Positions 1-9,775 of a stretch of DNA of 43,469 bases are shown here, piece after piece. How positions within the stretch are numbered: position 1 is the first letter of the stretch; the number at the start of each line of letters is the position of its first letter. Made by a program: the position numbers and the translations under genes. This DNA is from a virus. The stretch spans positions 1-43,469 of IMG/VR virus record IMGVR_UViG_3300043411_000968. One strand, written 5' to 3'. The notes below the pieces were generated by a model. It was given only the letters and a program-made list of their open reading frames with translations. It had not been told where the DNA came from and made no database searches.

Positions 1-11
1 ACAGACAGTGG

Positions 12-458
12 ATGCAATCAGTTCTTTCTGGTCCTTCTACAACAACAAAATATAAAGCTAGTTATAGAACTAACTTACTGGCTGAGATAGTATCTGCTAT
101 CAACTGGAAGGTTGGAAACATCAATCATAAGTTTAGTTTTGACTACAAGTTTGGTGTGTTTCATAAAACATTCAGAGTTAAACCACCAACAGGCAAACAA
201 AAAATAGATCAAGTTGAACAGATCAGTAGAAAACTCATGTTCAACGATCCAAATATATTAGCTAAGACACTGTTTGGTATTCAATACACCTGGGAAGACA
301 TAGATTCTTATGAGAAGATAACCCAGTTTATTAACACAAGAACAGGCCAGTATTGGAACTGTTATAACTTGGCACAACAGGAGTTTGTATCAAGACTAGT
401 AAAAGAAAATTTACCCGTTCCTGATGATCTTAGATGGTTAATTCCTAGAGTTGTTTAA
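12..458 (+). CDS. Unknown phage protein, possibly 5'-truncated
   Basis: The frame encodes 148 residues from an ATG nine bases into this frame. It stays open to the window edge, so the true start may lie outside. No family is recognised. The protein is mixed basic and aromatic, with no signal peptide or membrane segment. The C-terminal part is rich in Trp, Tyr and Asn. It lies about 1.4 kb upstream of the tape measure on the same strand, so a tail or neck role is possible, but that rests on position only. Its 3' end overlaps the convergent Nudix gene by 14 nt. Confidence 0.6.
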   Translation: MQSVLSGPSTTTKYKASYRTNLLAEIVSAINWKVGNINHKFSFDYKFGVFHKTFRVKPPTGKQKIDQVEQISRKLMFNDPNILAKTLFGIQYTWEDIDSYEKITQFINTRTGQYWNCYNLAQQEFVSRLVKENLPVPDDLRWLIPRVV

Positions 459-972
459 GTAAATCCAATCCCACATATCCCGCCTCAAAATCCCTAATTC
501 TTGCTTTGGATAGTTCTTGCCTAAAGGCTATCAAATTCATTTTATAAACCTTTAAAAACTCATTTGGATCTAGGTCTAGGTTGTTGGTAATCTTTTCACA
601 TCCTGTTGCTAAGAAGAAAAAACGTTTACCAAGAGAGAAGGGTGAATAGTGTTTTGAATACATAAATCTTAGCTCTCCTTGATATCCAGTTTCTTCTCTT
701 AGTTCTCTCTTAGCTGCTGAGAATATACTTTCATTATCCTCCATTCCACCACCTGGAAGTTCAAATTCCTCTTTTTCAGTGTTTGGTCTAAACTGTTTTA
801 CCAGTATTACTTCTTGAGTATTGGTAATTGTAACAATACACACACTGTTTTTATCTTTAGTGATATAATATTCATCATACATTCCGTTAGGAAGTAAGAA
901 CGTTTTCTTTAAAGTCTCTACTGGTTTGGGATTAAAAGGATAGGTTTCGGAACTAACAGCTTCTGTTTTCAC
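445..972 (-). CDS. Nudix hydrolase, ADP-ribose pyrophosphatase-like
   Basis: A complete Nudix box (G-x5-E-x7-R-E-x2-E-E-x-G) spans about residues 75-97, with G75, E81, R89, E90, E93, E94 and G96 all present. The domain order and the LPGG segment before the box resemble ADP-ribose pyrophosphatases of the NudF type. Such enzymes cleave nucleoside diphosphates linked to another moiety, using Mg2+ held by the box glutamates. Substrate is not readable from sequence; ADP-ribose or NAD-related compounds are an inference. Start is GTG at 972, 9 nt after the TAA stop of the preceding minus-strand gene. A TAATTA hexamer ends 6 nt before the GTG. It is the last gene of a three-gene minus island inside the structural region. 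Confidence 0.88.
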   Translation of the reverse strand: MKTEAVSSETYPFNPKPVETLKKTFLLPNGMYDEYYITKDKNSVCIVTITNTQEVILVKQFRPNTEKEEFELPGGGMEDNESIFSAAKRELREETGYQGELRFMYSKHYSPFSLGKRFFFLATGCEKITNNLDLDPNEFLKVYKMNLIAFRQELSKARIRDFEAGYVGLDLLKQL

Positions 973-981
973 AGAGGTTAA

Positions 982-1572
982 TTATGAATTTGGTTCGGAA
1001 TCTACTACGGGAGGAGTTACTACTTCTGGTTGTTCTTCAACTAGATCTCTTGACACAACTAACCATTCATTTTGTACAGCTACTAATCTGACTGTATCTC
1101 CAGGTCTGTCAAGTACATATTTAAGTCCTCCTTCAACTTGTTCTCCGTTTTCTGGAAGGACAGTAACTTTTTTGAGTGATTTTGGGTGTCTCTTAACCAT
1201 CAACCACATACCTTCTTCATGTTTTGGTAGTTTTAGGTTTACAGTTTTAGGATTGTTACAAACTACCAAAACACCAATAACGGGTTGAATGTCACAACTG
1301 GCTGAAACTAGTTGTAGTTTTTGTAGTTTTCTTTCAACCCCGGTTGGAATTGTTGGGATAGATTCAGGAATTTCTTTTAGTTTTTCTTTAAGTTGTTTTA
1401 GTTCTTGGTTTACCAAAACTCTTTCTTCTCCAGAACCAATATAAAGTTCTTGATCTACAGTAAGAAATCCTTCAACTCTTGTCCCTGTTTCATCGCTTTT
1501 TGTTTGAGTGATTCCTTTTTTTGATATATATGTTTGCATGTTTTGTTGTTCTTTCATTGTTATAGCGGCCAT
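982..1572 (-). CDS. Unknown protein, probable virion-associated
   Basis: This 196-residue protein is not recognised. Residues around 50-75 are Leu/Lys/Glu-rich and could form a short coiled coil. The following 100 residues look beta-rich, and the C-terminus is Pro/Val/Glu-rich. Such a layout (stalk plus beta domain) is seen in phage surface or fibre-like proteins, but this is only inference. The ATG at 1572 has AGGA five bases upstream; an alternative ATG at 1557 sits just after the stop of the upstream minus-strand gene. It overlaps that gene by 13 nt and is followed by the Nudix gene, suggesting one transcription unit. Confidence 0.65.
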   Translation of the reverse strand: MAAITMKEQQNMQTYISKKGITQTKSDETGTRVEGFLTVDQELYIGSGEERVLVNQELKQLKEKLKEIPESIPTIPTGVERKLQKLQLVSASCDIQPVIGVLVVCNNPKTVNLKLPKHEEGMWLMVKRHPKSLKKVTVLPENGEQVEGGLKYVLDRPGDTVRLVAVQNEWLVVSRDLVEEQPEVVTPPVVDSEPNS

Positions 1573-1814
1573 TCTTTTCCTGTTACTTGTTTAAATTCTG
1601 CTTTTGCAGCGGATCTTTGGTTCAAGATTTCCATGACAGAATCTATGGTAGCACCTGGATTAACAAGTTCTTCTTGAAATTGTTTTGATGTTTTTAGTAC
1701 CTTGACAAATACCTCTATTTCTTTAGGTGTTCCTCTTAGCTTCCAATATAAAGGTGCTCCTTTAGTCATCCAAGCAAGGATATTCCCAAAAAACATTTTA
1801 CTAACAGGGTTCAT
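1560..1814 (-). CDS. Small unknown protein
   Basis: This is an 84-residue soluble protein of no recognised family, rich in Lys, Phe and Trp, with helical stretches around residues 30-70. The open frame extends upstream through GTG and TTG codons into the divergent tape-measure start. The ATG at 1814 is preferred because it avoids overlap with the tape measure and its promoter-like TAATTA. It is the first gene of the minus-strand island containing the Nudix hydrolase and overlaps the next gene by 13 nt. Confidence 0.6.
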   Translation of the reverse strand: MNPVSKMFFGNILAWMTKGAPLYWKLRGTPKEIEVFVKVLKTSKQFQEELVNPGATIDSVMEILNQRSAAKAEFKQVTGKEWPL

Positions 1815-1852
1815 TTCTAGTTGTTTATCCACAGTATTTTTTCTCTTGTGGT

Positions 1853-1858
1853 TAATTA
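1853..1858 (+). promoter_or_regulatory. -10-like hexamer TAATTA before the tape measure
   Basis: TAATTA ends 6 nt before the tape measure ATG, matching the spacing seen at many other starts in the window. No convincing -35 box was found. The site lies between divergent genes, where a promoter is expected. Because the DNA is A+T-rich, this single site is weak on its own. Confidence 0.35.
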
Positions 1859-1864
1859 TCAACA

Positions 1865-4800
1865 ATGCCACCAACTCTGAACAACAACAACACTCAAACA
1901 GGAGGTACAGAAGATCTTAGCAAACAACTGAAAGAAAACATCCAGTTGTTAACTCAACAAAACAAATTGTTGAGTGATCAAGCTGACATTCTTAGTAGTT
2001 TGGTTAGTTCAATGAAACAGATGTCCATGAAAGGGCAAGTTAAAGAACTATCAGATGCTACTGGTTTGATGGGTTTGCTGACAGGTAAGATGAGAACAGT
2101 CCAGAAAACTGCTAAAGGACTGGATGTTATAGGTACTCTACTCCATGACAACTCAACCAAAGCTAAACTCTTAGGAGCAGCTTATGGAATATTAAATGAT
2201 TATCATGTAAAACTAGGAGGAACAGGAGCGGCAGCATTAACAGGATTTGCTCAAGGAGCTAAACTTAGTATCAATCTCACTAAGGTGTTAATAACAAACG
2301 CCAAGAATGTTGCTGCTTCAATGGGACATTTTGCTGCCAGTGTTATCACGTTTCCGTTTAAGATGTTACGTGGTTTAATTGAAATGGCTGATACTGGTGG
2401 AAGTAATGAACTTGCAACAGAGCTAGAAGAAATACGTAAACAGTTTGGTTATCTAAAAAGAGAAGCTGGTGGAGCTATTATTGACCTTGCAAAAGGTATG
2501 AAAGGTCAACTTGCCAACACAGGACTAAGTGTTTATAGAATCTTTGGTAATTTGGTTGGTAGGTTACAATACTTCCGAGAATACGCAACCAAACTTGGAC
2601 CTCTGTTTGATGGATTGTTAACTGGGACTTTAAAAGTAGGTGAAGGAGGGGCAGAAGCTCTAGGAGCTTACAATAAAGCTCTAGGATTTACTGATGAAGG
2701 TTTAAAAGCCGTAGCTTCAAGAGCTTTTAGTTCTGGAAAAGATATCAATGAACTAAACAGAGAGATAGCAAACTATTCACTGCAACTATCCAGTAGTTTT
2801 GGTGTTACCATGAAAACCATTTCAAGAGAAATTGGTGACATGATGGCAGACTTTCAACACTTTGGTCATCTTGGGGTTAGAGAGTTAAGCCAAGTAGCTG
2901 TTTATGCTAGAAGATTAGGAGTTGAAGTTAAAGCTCTTGGTGGTGTCATGGATAAATTCATGAACTTTGAAGATGCTGCACAAGGGGCAGCACAACTGTC
3001 ACAAGCTTTTGGACTTAACGTTGATGCTCTCAGGTTAATGAAAGCTCAAGATCCAGCAGATAAAATAGAACAGTTAAGGAAAGCATTTTTCCAAGCTGGT
3101 AGATCTGTTGAGAACATGACTTATCAAGAAAGAAGGTTGTTGGCACAACAAACAGGTCTTGATGATGCTTCTGTTGGCTTGGTGTTCTCCTTGAAAAATC
3201 AAGGACTTTCTTATGATCAAGTTAAAAAGAAAGGTGACACAGCTAGGAAGAGTCAGTTAACACAAGCAGAAGCTCTACAAAAACTATCAGGAGCTATTGA
3301 AAGACTTGTTAAATCAGGCAGCCCTTCAAACCTTGGATTCATTGATAGATTTATTAAAGGATTCTTAGTTGGTATAAGAAGGTCAAGAGAGTTCCGACAA
3401 GTCTTACATGCTTTACGAAATACCCTGCATCAAACATTTAGGGCTGGTATTCAAGTAGGGAGAATGTTTGTTCAGATATTCCCAGGCGTTAAACAATTCT
3501 TTGAAGGATTAAAAGGATTCTTTAATCCAAGAGGGTTTAGAACAATGCTTGGAGGAGTTAAAACAGCCTTCCATACATTCTTTGAACAGATTGCAGGAAA
3601 GAATCCAAGAGCTTTTCCAAGTTTGTTAAAAACTCTAAAAGAAACCTTTTTCAACTATTTTGATAGCAGATCAGAAGCAGGACAGAAGTTTCTTGGCGGA
3701 GCAAAAGCTATGTTTTCTGCTTTCTCCCAAATAGCTAACGGAATACTGTTAGAAGCAATATCTGGGGTTACTAAAGGTGTTAATATTCTTGTTGACATAA
3801 TAACAGGAAGGAAAAGTTTAAATTCCATAATCTCTACGATGAGAGCAGGAGGAGGATTTTTTGGATCTATTCTCAATACACTGTTAGAAGGGGTTGATAC
3901 TGCTGGTGCTAAACTGTTTGAAGCACTTAAAGGATTGTTTTTTGCCGCTTGGACAAAAGCCAAACTATATATCATAGGTTTACTTGAGGTTGAAATAGGA
4001 GGAACTGTTGCTGTTAGTGCAGGTTCTGCATTTGTCAGAGGTTTACTAACAACTATAGGTGGAGGGTTACTAGAAGGTCTTACAGGGGTATTAAAAAACT
4101 CAGTAGAGGCTAGCATGGAAAAATTAAAGGAAGCCACTGCAAAGGCTGCTGGTGCCTCTAGTGGAGTAGGTAATTTAGCTGGTGCTGCTGATGCTGCTAA
4201 GGGATCTACTGGAGTTGTTGATTCAGCTTCTGGACTTGGGGCGGCGGCAAACAACTCAAAGATCAACCCAAACTCACTTGCTCAAATAGCTCTTGTAGCA
4301 GGCTTCATAGCAATAGGGTTTGTTGGGTTGTTGTTTGCTATGAAGGCTACCATCAACTATATTAGACAGAACAGAATAACTCCAGGTGAGATTGCTAAAG
4401 CAGCATCAATTATGGTTTCTGCTGGTGTTGCTTTAGTTGCTGCTGCTGGTGCTGCTGCTTTGGTAGGATTAGCTTCAAAATCAATGGCAGGAGTTAACCC
4501 TGCTGCTATGGCAGGAGCTTTCCTAGGGCTTGGAGTTGTTATAGGTGGTATGATATTAACTGCTTATGGTATGACAAGAGTGGTTAAAGAAAACAGATTC
4601 ACCAAAGAAGATGTTGCTAAATCAGTTGTGTTGATGGCTGCAACAAGTGCTCTTGTTTTAGCTGCTTCTGGTGTTTTAGTGGTTGCTACAGGTCTAGGAA
4701 CATTATTTGCTCTAGCTCCTCAACTAGCAATAGCTTCTGCAATAGGACTTTTGGCTATTGGTTTAGTTGTTGATGTTATGGTTAAAGGTACTATGGGTAT

Positions 4801-6472
4801 CATGAGAACCATTGATAGATTCAGACCTTCTCCTGGATTTGAGGCTAAAGCAGAAACATTCTTAAAGGTTATATCTGGAGTTTCGGGATTTGTTCAATCT
4901 TTTGCGGGAGTTGCTGGCGCTCTAGCTCCTAGTGCCTTTGGTAGTTTAATCAGTGCATTATTTGGTAATGATCCACAAAAAGAACTTAGAGCAACCCTAC
5001 AAAAGGTTCTAGAAATCATTACTGTATCAACGACTCAGATAACTCTTATAACTGACACCTTATTAAAACAAGCTTCTAATGCTACTATTGAACAATTACA
5101 AAAACTGGATACACTTGTTACTGCACTTGGATCTATTGGTAGTTTTGTTAAAAACCTACAACCAAGTGCAGAGTTGTTAAAAAATACTAGTGCTTGGTTT
5201 GAAGTTGCTGATGTTGTTCCTAAAATTCAAGAAACTAGTATCTTCATCAGAAGAATGTCAATAGCAATAAGTTCTGTTGTTGATACGGTTTTATTAGCTA
5301 TTAGAACATTAAATCTTCAAACATTCAATGAAAGTTCTCTCAAGGGAGCAGAAATGTTTACAACAGTTCTTAAAGGGGTTGGTGATCTAGCACAGTCATT
5401 GATGCCTAGAACTGGAACCTTAGAGCAATTAAACAAGTCTGCTGATTTTGCAGGAGCTTTAGGACACGTATCAACATTCATGAATGGAATGATTAATAAT
5501 CTCTTAAACACAGGTCTTTTAACTTCTATTAAAACTGTTGTAACAAACATAGTAGACAAAATTAAAGATTTGAATCCCCAACAAATAGCCACTTTGACAG
5601 CCGTTGCTCCTGCTTTGAATGGAGCTATGAGGGGTATTGTAGGAATAGCTAACCTGTTTACTAGTTTAACTGGAAGTTTTTTTGCTAACAGAACAGTAGA
5701 TACTGGTGTTATTTTTCAGGTAACACAGTTTGTAAACAGTTTGATGGAAAGAGTACAGGCAATTCTGCCTGAAATTATCCAGAGAATATCAACTATAAGA
5801 CTAAATGGTAATCAAGGAAATGAAATCAAAGGTAAGATGTCTGTTGTTAAATCTACCTTTGAAAGTATCCAGACAATTCCTAGTGTGTTTGAAGCTTTGA
5901 AAGGTTCTGGTACAGGAAATGTGTTTATGGCGGCAGTTACCAAACTAAGAACAATATCAGCATTTATTAAAACTATGTTTGATACCACCCAAGGAACTCC
6001 AGGTGGAGAACTAAAAGCTGGACTTGACAGAGTAGCAGGTTGGCAAATTCCTCCTGGTATATCAGAGAAGATAGGAATGCTATCCAGAGTTAAAAACTTG
6101 TTGACTGCTACTGGAGAAATTGGTTCTGTTCTTTCAACTGTTAGCACACAAACCCAAGCGATGGCAGCTAGGATTGAAACAAACACAAGATCAAGAATAG
6201 GTGATTCAATCAGAGCCATGGTTACTGAAATAAACAGTATATCAACAGAACTACAAAACATCAAAGATCTACCAAACGTTAACGTAAGTCTAAGAAGACT
6301 AGCTAATGATATAGGATTAGGAGAAAATGGTGAGTTTTCTATTCACAAAGGAAACATCAACCTGAACATGAAATTCCAAATTGTATTGGATTCAAGAGAT
6401 TTGCAAACTTCACTTGTTCAAACTTCAAGAAATACTACACAAGGTCCAAGAGTAGTAGTAACAACTACATAA
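1865..6472 (+). CDS. Tail tape measure protein
   Basis: At 1,535 residues this is by far the longest gene here. The N-terminal half is Gly/Ala/Gln-rich helix with many Lys and Leu. A hydrophobic block with several membrane-like stretches lies at about residues 805-975, followed by a long helical C-terminus rich in Thr, Ser and Ile. This build, length and placement before baseplate genes fit a tape measure protein, which sets tail length and is ejected during infection. No lytic domain is obvious. Long antisense frames inside it are shadows of its Ala/Gly-rich codons. The start is ATG, with a TAATTA hexamer 6 nt before it and no Shine-Dalgarno site. Confidence 0.85.
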   Translation: MPPTLNNNNTQTGGTEDLSKQLKENIQLLTQQNKLLSDQADILSSLVSSMKQMSMKGQVKELSDATGLMGLLTGKMRTVQKTAKGLDVIGTLLHDNSTKAKLLGAAYGILNDYHVKLGGTGAAALTGFAQGAKLSINLTKVLITNAKNVAASMGHFAASVITFPFKMLRGLIEMADTGGSNELATELEEIRKQFGYLKREAGGAIIDLAKGMKGQLANTGLSVYRIFGNLVGRLQYFREYATKLGPLFDGLLTGTLKVGEGGAEALGAYNKALGFTDEGLKAVASRAFSSGKDINELNREIANYSLQLSSSFGVTMKTISREIGDMMADFQHFGHLGVRELSQVAVYARRLGVEVKALGGVMDKFMNFEDAAQGAAQLSQAFGLNVDALRLMKAQDPADKIEQLRKAFFQAGRSVENMTYQERRLLAQQTGLDDASVGLVFSLKNQGLSYDQVKKKGDTARKSQLTQAEALQKLSGAIERLVKSGSPSNLGFIDRFIKGFLVGIRRSREFRQVLHALRNTLHQTFRAGIQVGRMFVQIFPGVKQFFEGLKGFFNPRGFRTMLGGVKTAFHTFFEQIAGKNPRAFPSLLKTLKETFFNYFDSRSEAGQKFLGGAKAMFSAFSQIANGILLEAISGVTKGVNILVDIITGRKSLNSIISTMRAGGGFFGSILNTLLEGVDTAGAKLFEALKGLFFAAWTKAKLYIIGLLEVEIGGTVAVSAGSAFVRGLLTTIGGGLLEGLTGVLKNSVEASMEKLKEATAKAAGASSGVGNLAGAADAAKGSTGVVDSASGLGAAANNSKINPNSLAQIALVAGFIAIGFVGLLFAMKATINYIRQNRITPGEIAKAASIMVSAGVALVAAAGAAALVGLASKSMAGVNPAAMAGAFLGLGVVIGGMILTAYGMTRVVKENRFTKEDVAKSVVLMAATSALVLAASGVLVVATGLGTLFALAPQLAIASAIGLLAIGLVVDVMVKGTMGIMRTIDRFRPSPGFEAKAETFLKVISGVSGFVQSFAGVAGALAPSAFGSLISALFGNDPQKELRATLQKVLEIITVSTTQITLITDTLLKQASNATIEQLQKLDTLVTALGSIGSFVKNLQPSAELLKNTSAWFEVADVVPKIQETSIFIRRMSIAISSVVDTVLLAIRTLNLQTFNESSLKGAEMFTTVLKGVGDLAQSLMPRTGTLEQLNKSADFAGALGHVSTFMNGMINNLLNTGLLTSIKTVVTNIVDKIKDLNPQQIATLTAVAPALNGAMRGIVGIANLFTSLTGSFFANRTVDTGVIFQVTQFVNSLMERVQAILPEIIQRISTIRLNGNQGNEIKGKMSVVKSTFESIQTIPSVFEALKGSGTGNVFMAAVTKLRTISAFIKTMFDTTQGTPGGELKAGLDRVAGWQIPPGISEKIGMLSRVKNLLTATGEIGSVLSTVSTQTQAMAARIETNTRSRIGDSIRAMVTEINSISTELQNIKDLPNVNVSLRRLANDIGLGENGEFSIHKGNINLNMKFQIVLDSRDLQTSLVQTSRNTTQGPRVVVTTT

Positions 6473-6473
6473 A

Positions 6474-6571
6474 CATACCCCCGAATCTCTGATGCCCCTT
6501 GTTTCATAGGTTAGTGTAATCTTATTCAAGTAGGAGGGAGGAGAGGTATGTTCTCTTGTGTTCTGGAATGA
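6474..6571 (+). other. Intergenic inverted repeat and micro-ORF with strong RBS
   Basis: The 123-bp gap after the tape measure contains CATACC at 6474-6479 and its complement GGTATG at 6545-6550, a weak long-range inverted repeat. A purine tract at about 6530-6546 includes a perfect AGGAGG. It precedes an ATG at 6548 that opens a 7-codon frame (MFSCVLE, stop at 6569-6571). This may be a leader peptide, a relic or chance. The next gene starts 25 bp further on without a Shine-Dalgarno site. Confidence 0.3.
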
Positions 6572-6595
6572 AGTAGTATTTAACAAATATAGTTC

Positions 6596-9500
6596 ATGCC
6601 CCCTTCAATAATAAACCCATCAGGTAGAAGATTAGTAGTAGTTCTTGAGAATACAGGACCAGAAAACATGACAAATGTTGAACGTCCTGATGACATAGTT
6701 CCAGAACTTAAACAGTTTTATGGAGGTTTTACTTCAGACATGAGTAGGGTTAATGATCTGTTTCTTGATTCTGGACAAACTACTGAGTCAACAGCTAACA
6801 GAATTGTTGATGCTAGTTCTATTAACAGTCAAACAACTATTAGAAGAATAGTTGGAACAGGTTTGGTAGGAGGTTTCTTACTAAAAGCTGCTGGGTATAA
6901 TGACAGTTCTAACTCTGGAATGTTGGACACTAGAAAACAAGGAAGATTCTTGGTTAAGAAATCAAGATCTGATGTTAATCAACAAAACTATGATGATGTT
7001 AACCAAATCTACAATGATGTTAACCAAAATCTTGGTGAATCTAAGTTTTCAAGAAGAGTTAATGAGGTTTTAACAGACAACAATCCTCTTACAAATCCTG
7101 ATAGCCCTTTAATAGATGTTAATAAAACTTTTAATGAACTGGAATCAAAATTAACAGTAGGGTATACACAGAAGAATAATTTTGGGGTACATGCACCTAA
7201 AAATTTTCCAGTGGTACTAACAAACACAGGAACAAAGATCCTTGTTGAAGATCTAAAAAAACTGGGAGATGTTCTTATGTTAAGAAGTTCTGGTGAACTA
7301 GCTTCTGCTATCAATGTTCAAGAACCTAGTTTGATTCTCAACACTGTTGTTCCAGGTTTGGCACGACTTGGCAAGAAGATTCCTATATCCAGTATTAAAA
7401 TAACAGAAGCATATAAAACTATCAATCCCAACTATGAGGAGTCAACTAGTTTGATTGATGATTCTGATGTTACAACCTACGGAAACACTAACAATCCTTC
7501 AGCAACATTTACAGGTTTTAACAGTATGCCTTCGTTAACCCTTGCAACTGCTCTGATGTTGTCAATAGGTGGTATATTAAAATCAATTGTGGCTATATAT
7601 AAAGCTCACAATTCAAGTCTTTCTGCTATCCCTACAAATCCAGTAACAGAAACATCAGATTTTTATCAGAACCATTCAAGGAAACTAGGACATTCAAGAG
7701 TTACGGTTCAAACAAAAGACAGTCTAATTTCTAGATTTGGTGTGGAACTGAACATAGTTGAAACAAAAAATGATCTGATAGATTGTATTGACAAAGGTAT
7801 TTCTATTTATTTCAATTCAGAAGACAACAGGTTTTTCGCTGCTAATCCTTTAAGTGCGGCACAAACAATATCCCAAAATCATGGTTATTATAACACTGTT
7901 CTAAGACAAGTTATAAGATCAGCTTTAGATTTTTCTGTTCCAGTTGTGGTATCAACCATCAACCTTGCACAAGGATCAGGAGCTAAAAAACAAGATGTTC
8001 AAGACTTGGTTAACTCACTTAATCCTATTGAGGTAGTAAACAAACTCAACAGTTCTCCTATTATTGGATTTTTAAATGTTATATCTACAATAGGAGACAT
8101 AGCTCTTGATTCTGAGTTTTTACAAACAGATGTTTTAGACAGATATAATAGTATTAACAGTTCTGATGCTTTAATTGACGAAAAAGACCCAGAAGGTGTG
8201 GGTTTAAATCCAGCTATTGTTATAGCAAAAGGAAGACTGTCAGATGGCAAACATGCCTGGAGAACAGAATCCGCCAAGTCTTTGTTAATACTTCCAGAAT
8301 CTGTTGTTAAATCTGCTGAAAGGTTTAATGGATCCAAAAAAAGAGACGTTGAATCTTTTGCAACAAATTTTCATCTAGGAACCAACCCTGCCGATTCAAG
8401 AAAAACTCTTTTGGTTACTACTGATCAAAGTTTAACAAATGGCAATAGAATCAAAACTGAGTTTCTTAACAAGATGGAACAACATCTTGAAAAAGACTAT
8501 GTTCCGTTCTATTTTCATGATCTAAGAACAAATGAAATCATATCTTTTCACGCATTTTTAAACTCAGTCTCCGATGGTTTTGATGCAAGTTATGAAGAGA
8601 CTGAAGGTTTTGGAAGAATAGATCAGACAATGGTGTATAAAAACACTAGAAGAAGTATTAATGTTAGTTTTAAACTTGTTGCCCTTGATGAAGAAGATTT
8701 TGACATGATGTGGTACAAGTTGAACAAGTTTATTACTTTAGTTTATCCACAGTGGTCAGAAGGAAGACAGTTATCATGGGGTGTAAACAACAAGATAACT
8801 CAACCTTTCTCACAACACATAGCAGCTTCACCTATGGTCAGATTAAGACTAGGTGATTTGTTTAAAACAAACTATTCTAAGTTTTCATTAGCTAGATTGT
8901 TTGGTATTTCAACAGATCAATCAAAGTTTAACCTTGATAGGTTGTCACAACTAAACAATTCAAACAGAGATAATGACAGTACGTTCTTAACACAACAACA
9001 AGTAGCTCAAAGAATCAACAGCATGATCAGGAACAGAGAACAAGGTGATTATTCAAGAGGTGATATTCTAAGAGTAAGACCTAATGGTACTGGTGCTGCT
9101 TATGTTCAAGGATACTCAAGAGTTGTTCCCCTTGAACAACAGTCTGCTATATCTGTTGTAAACAGAACAAGAAGAAACAACAGAACAAGAGACAGAGGAG
9201 TTTTTATAACTGGAACTCAAAACAGAGCAGTGGTACAAAGATCTACACCAACAGATTTTGTTGTAACCTTGCTAAGTCCAGTAGGTGAAGATCCAGGTGA
9301 GTTTATTGTACCAAGAAATCAAGTATTAGTAGATTTTGAAGATGTTAGATCAAGAGTTACAAGACAGGTATCAACTCAGAACAGTAATAACAATCCAAAC
9401 ACTGCTGCTGAAACAGATGAAAGAGCAGTTAGTAGTTTCTTGAGTGATGAAGGAAACCCAATTTTTAAAGCTTTTAGTTCTGTTCAGGGAAAAGGTCTAG

Positions 9501-9775
9501 CTGGGTTTATTAAATCTATTAGACTTGAACCACAAACAAGCCATTGGACTGTTGATTTGTACAACAGTAGAGCTCCACAAATGTTAGAGGTAAGTTTTGA
9601 TTTTGCCCCTATTCATGATATCATGCCTGGAATTGATTCAAATGGTTTTATGACTTCACCTATCTATAATATAGGAAAAATTAACGGCAAACTAGCTAGT
9701 GATAATTCTACAGATTACAATGTTCAAGAAACCAAATTCGCAGAAGCAAGAAAGAGACTGATTTATAAAACATGA
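6596..9775 (+). CDS. Large tail/baseplate structural protein
   Basis: This 1,059-residue protein has no named family that I can assign. The N-terminal third is Asn/Asp/Ser-rich and low complexity. Residues around 640-760 form a well-conserved-looking segment with FYFHDLRTNEIISF-type beta structure and Trp/Tyr-rich strands, of the kind seen in phage baseplate and tail-hub proteins. Near residues 860-950 is a basic, Asn/Arg-rich linker. Position between the tape measure and a LysM-like tail protein, and size, support a baseplate or tail role. The ATG at 6596 has only weak upstream signals, TATAGT ending 2 nt before it. The stop overlaps the next start (ATGA). Confidence 0.65.
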   Translation: MPPSIINPSGRRLVVVLENTGPENMTNVERPDDIVPELKQFYGGFTSDMSRVNDLFLDSGQTTESTANRIVDASSINSQTTIRRIVGTGLVGGFLLKAAGYNDSSNSGMLDTRKQGRFLVKKSRSDVNQQNYDDVNQIYNDVNQNLGESKFSRRVNEVLTDNNPLTNPDSPLIDVNKTFNELESKLTVGYTQKNNFGVHAPKNFPVVLTNTGTKILVEDLKKLGDVLMLRSSGELASAINVQEPSLILNTVVPGLARLGKKIPISSIKITEAYKTINPNYEESTSLIDDSDVTTYGNTNNPSATFTGFNSMPSLTLATALMLSIGGILKSIVAIYKAHNSSLSAIPTNPVTETSDFYQNHSRKLGHSRVTVQTKDSLISRFGVELNIVETKNDLIDCIDKGISIYFNSEDNRFFAANPLSAAQTISQNHGYYNTVLRQVIRSALDFSVPVVVSTINLAQGSGAKKQDVQDLVNSLNPIEVVNKLNSSPIIGFLNVISTIGDIALDSEFLQTDVLDRYNSINSSDALIDEKDPEGVGLNPAIVIAKGRLSDGKHAWRTESAKSLLILPESVVKSAERFNGSKKRDVESFATNFHLGTNPADSRKTLLVTTDQSLTNGNRIKTEFLNKMEQHLEKDYVPFYFHDLRTNEIISFHAFLNSVSDGFDASYEETEGFGRIDQTMVYKNTRRSINVSFKLVALDEEDFDMMWYKLNKFITLVYPQWSEGRQLSWGVNNKITQPFSQHIAASPMVRLRLGDLFKTNYSKFSLARLFGISTDQSKFNLDRLSQLNNSNRDNDSTFLTQQQVAQRINSMIRNREQGDYSRGDILRVRPNGTGAAYVQGYSRVVPLEQQSAISVVNRTRRNNRTRDRGVFITGTQNRAVVQRSTPTDFVVTLLSPVGEDPGEFIVPRNQVLVDFEDVRSRVTRQVSTQNSNNNPNTAAETDERAVSSFLSDEGNPIFKAFSSVQGKGLAGFIKSIRLEPQTSHWTVDLYNSRAPQMLEVSFDFAPIHDIMPGIDSNGFMTSPIYNIGKINGKLASDNSTDYNVQETKFAEARKRLIYKT

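Noticed and set aside
1702-1920. Plus-strand frame overlapping the small minus gene and the tape measure start
   Set aside because: It is opposite a better-supported minus-strand gene, overlaps the tape measure in another frame and shows no start signal.
3655-4266. A 203-codon antisense frame inside the tape measure gene
   Set aside because: It mirrors the Ala/Gly/Ser-rich codons of the tape measure, has no start signal, and its product is low-complexity Pro/Ala/Ser; a shadow frame.
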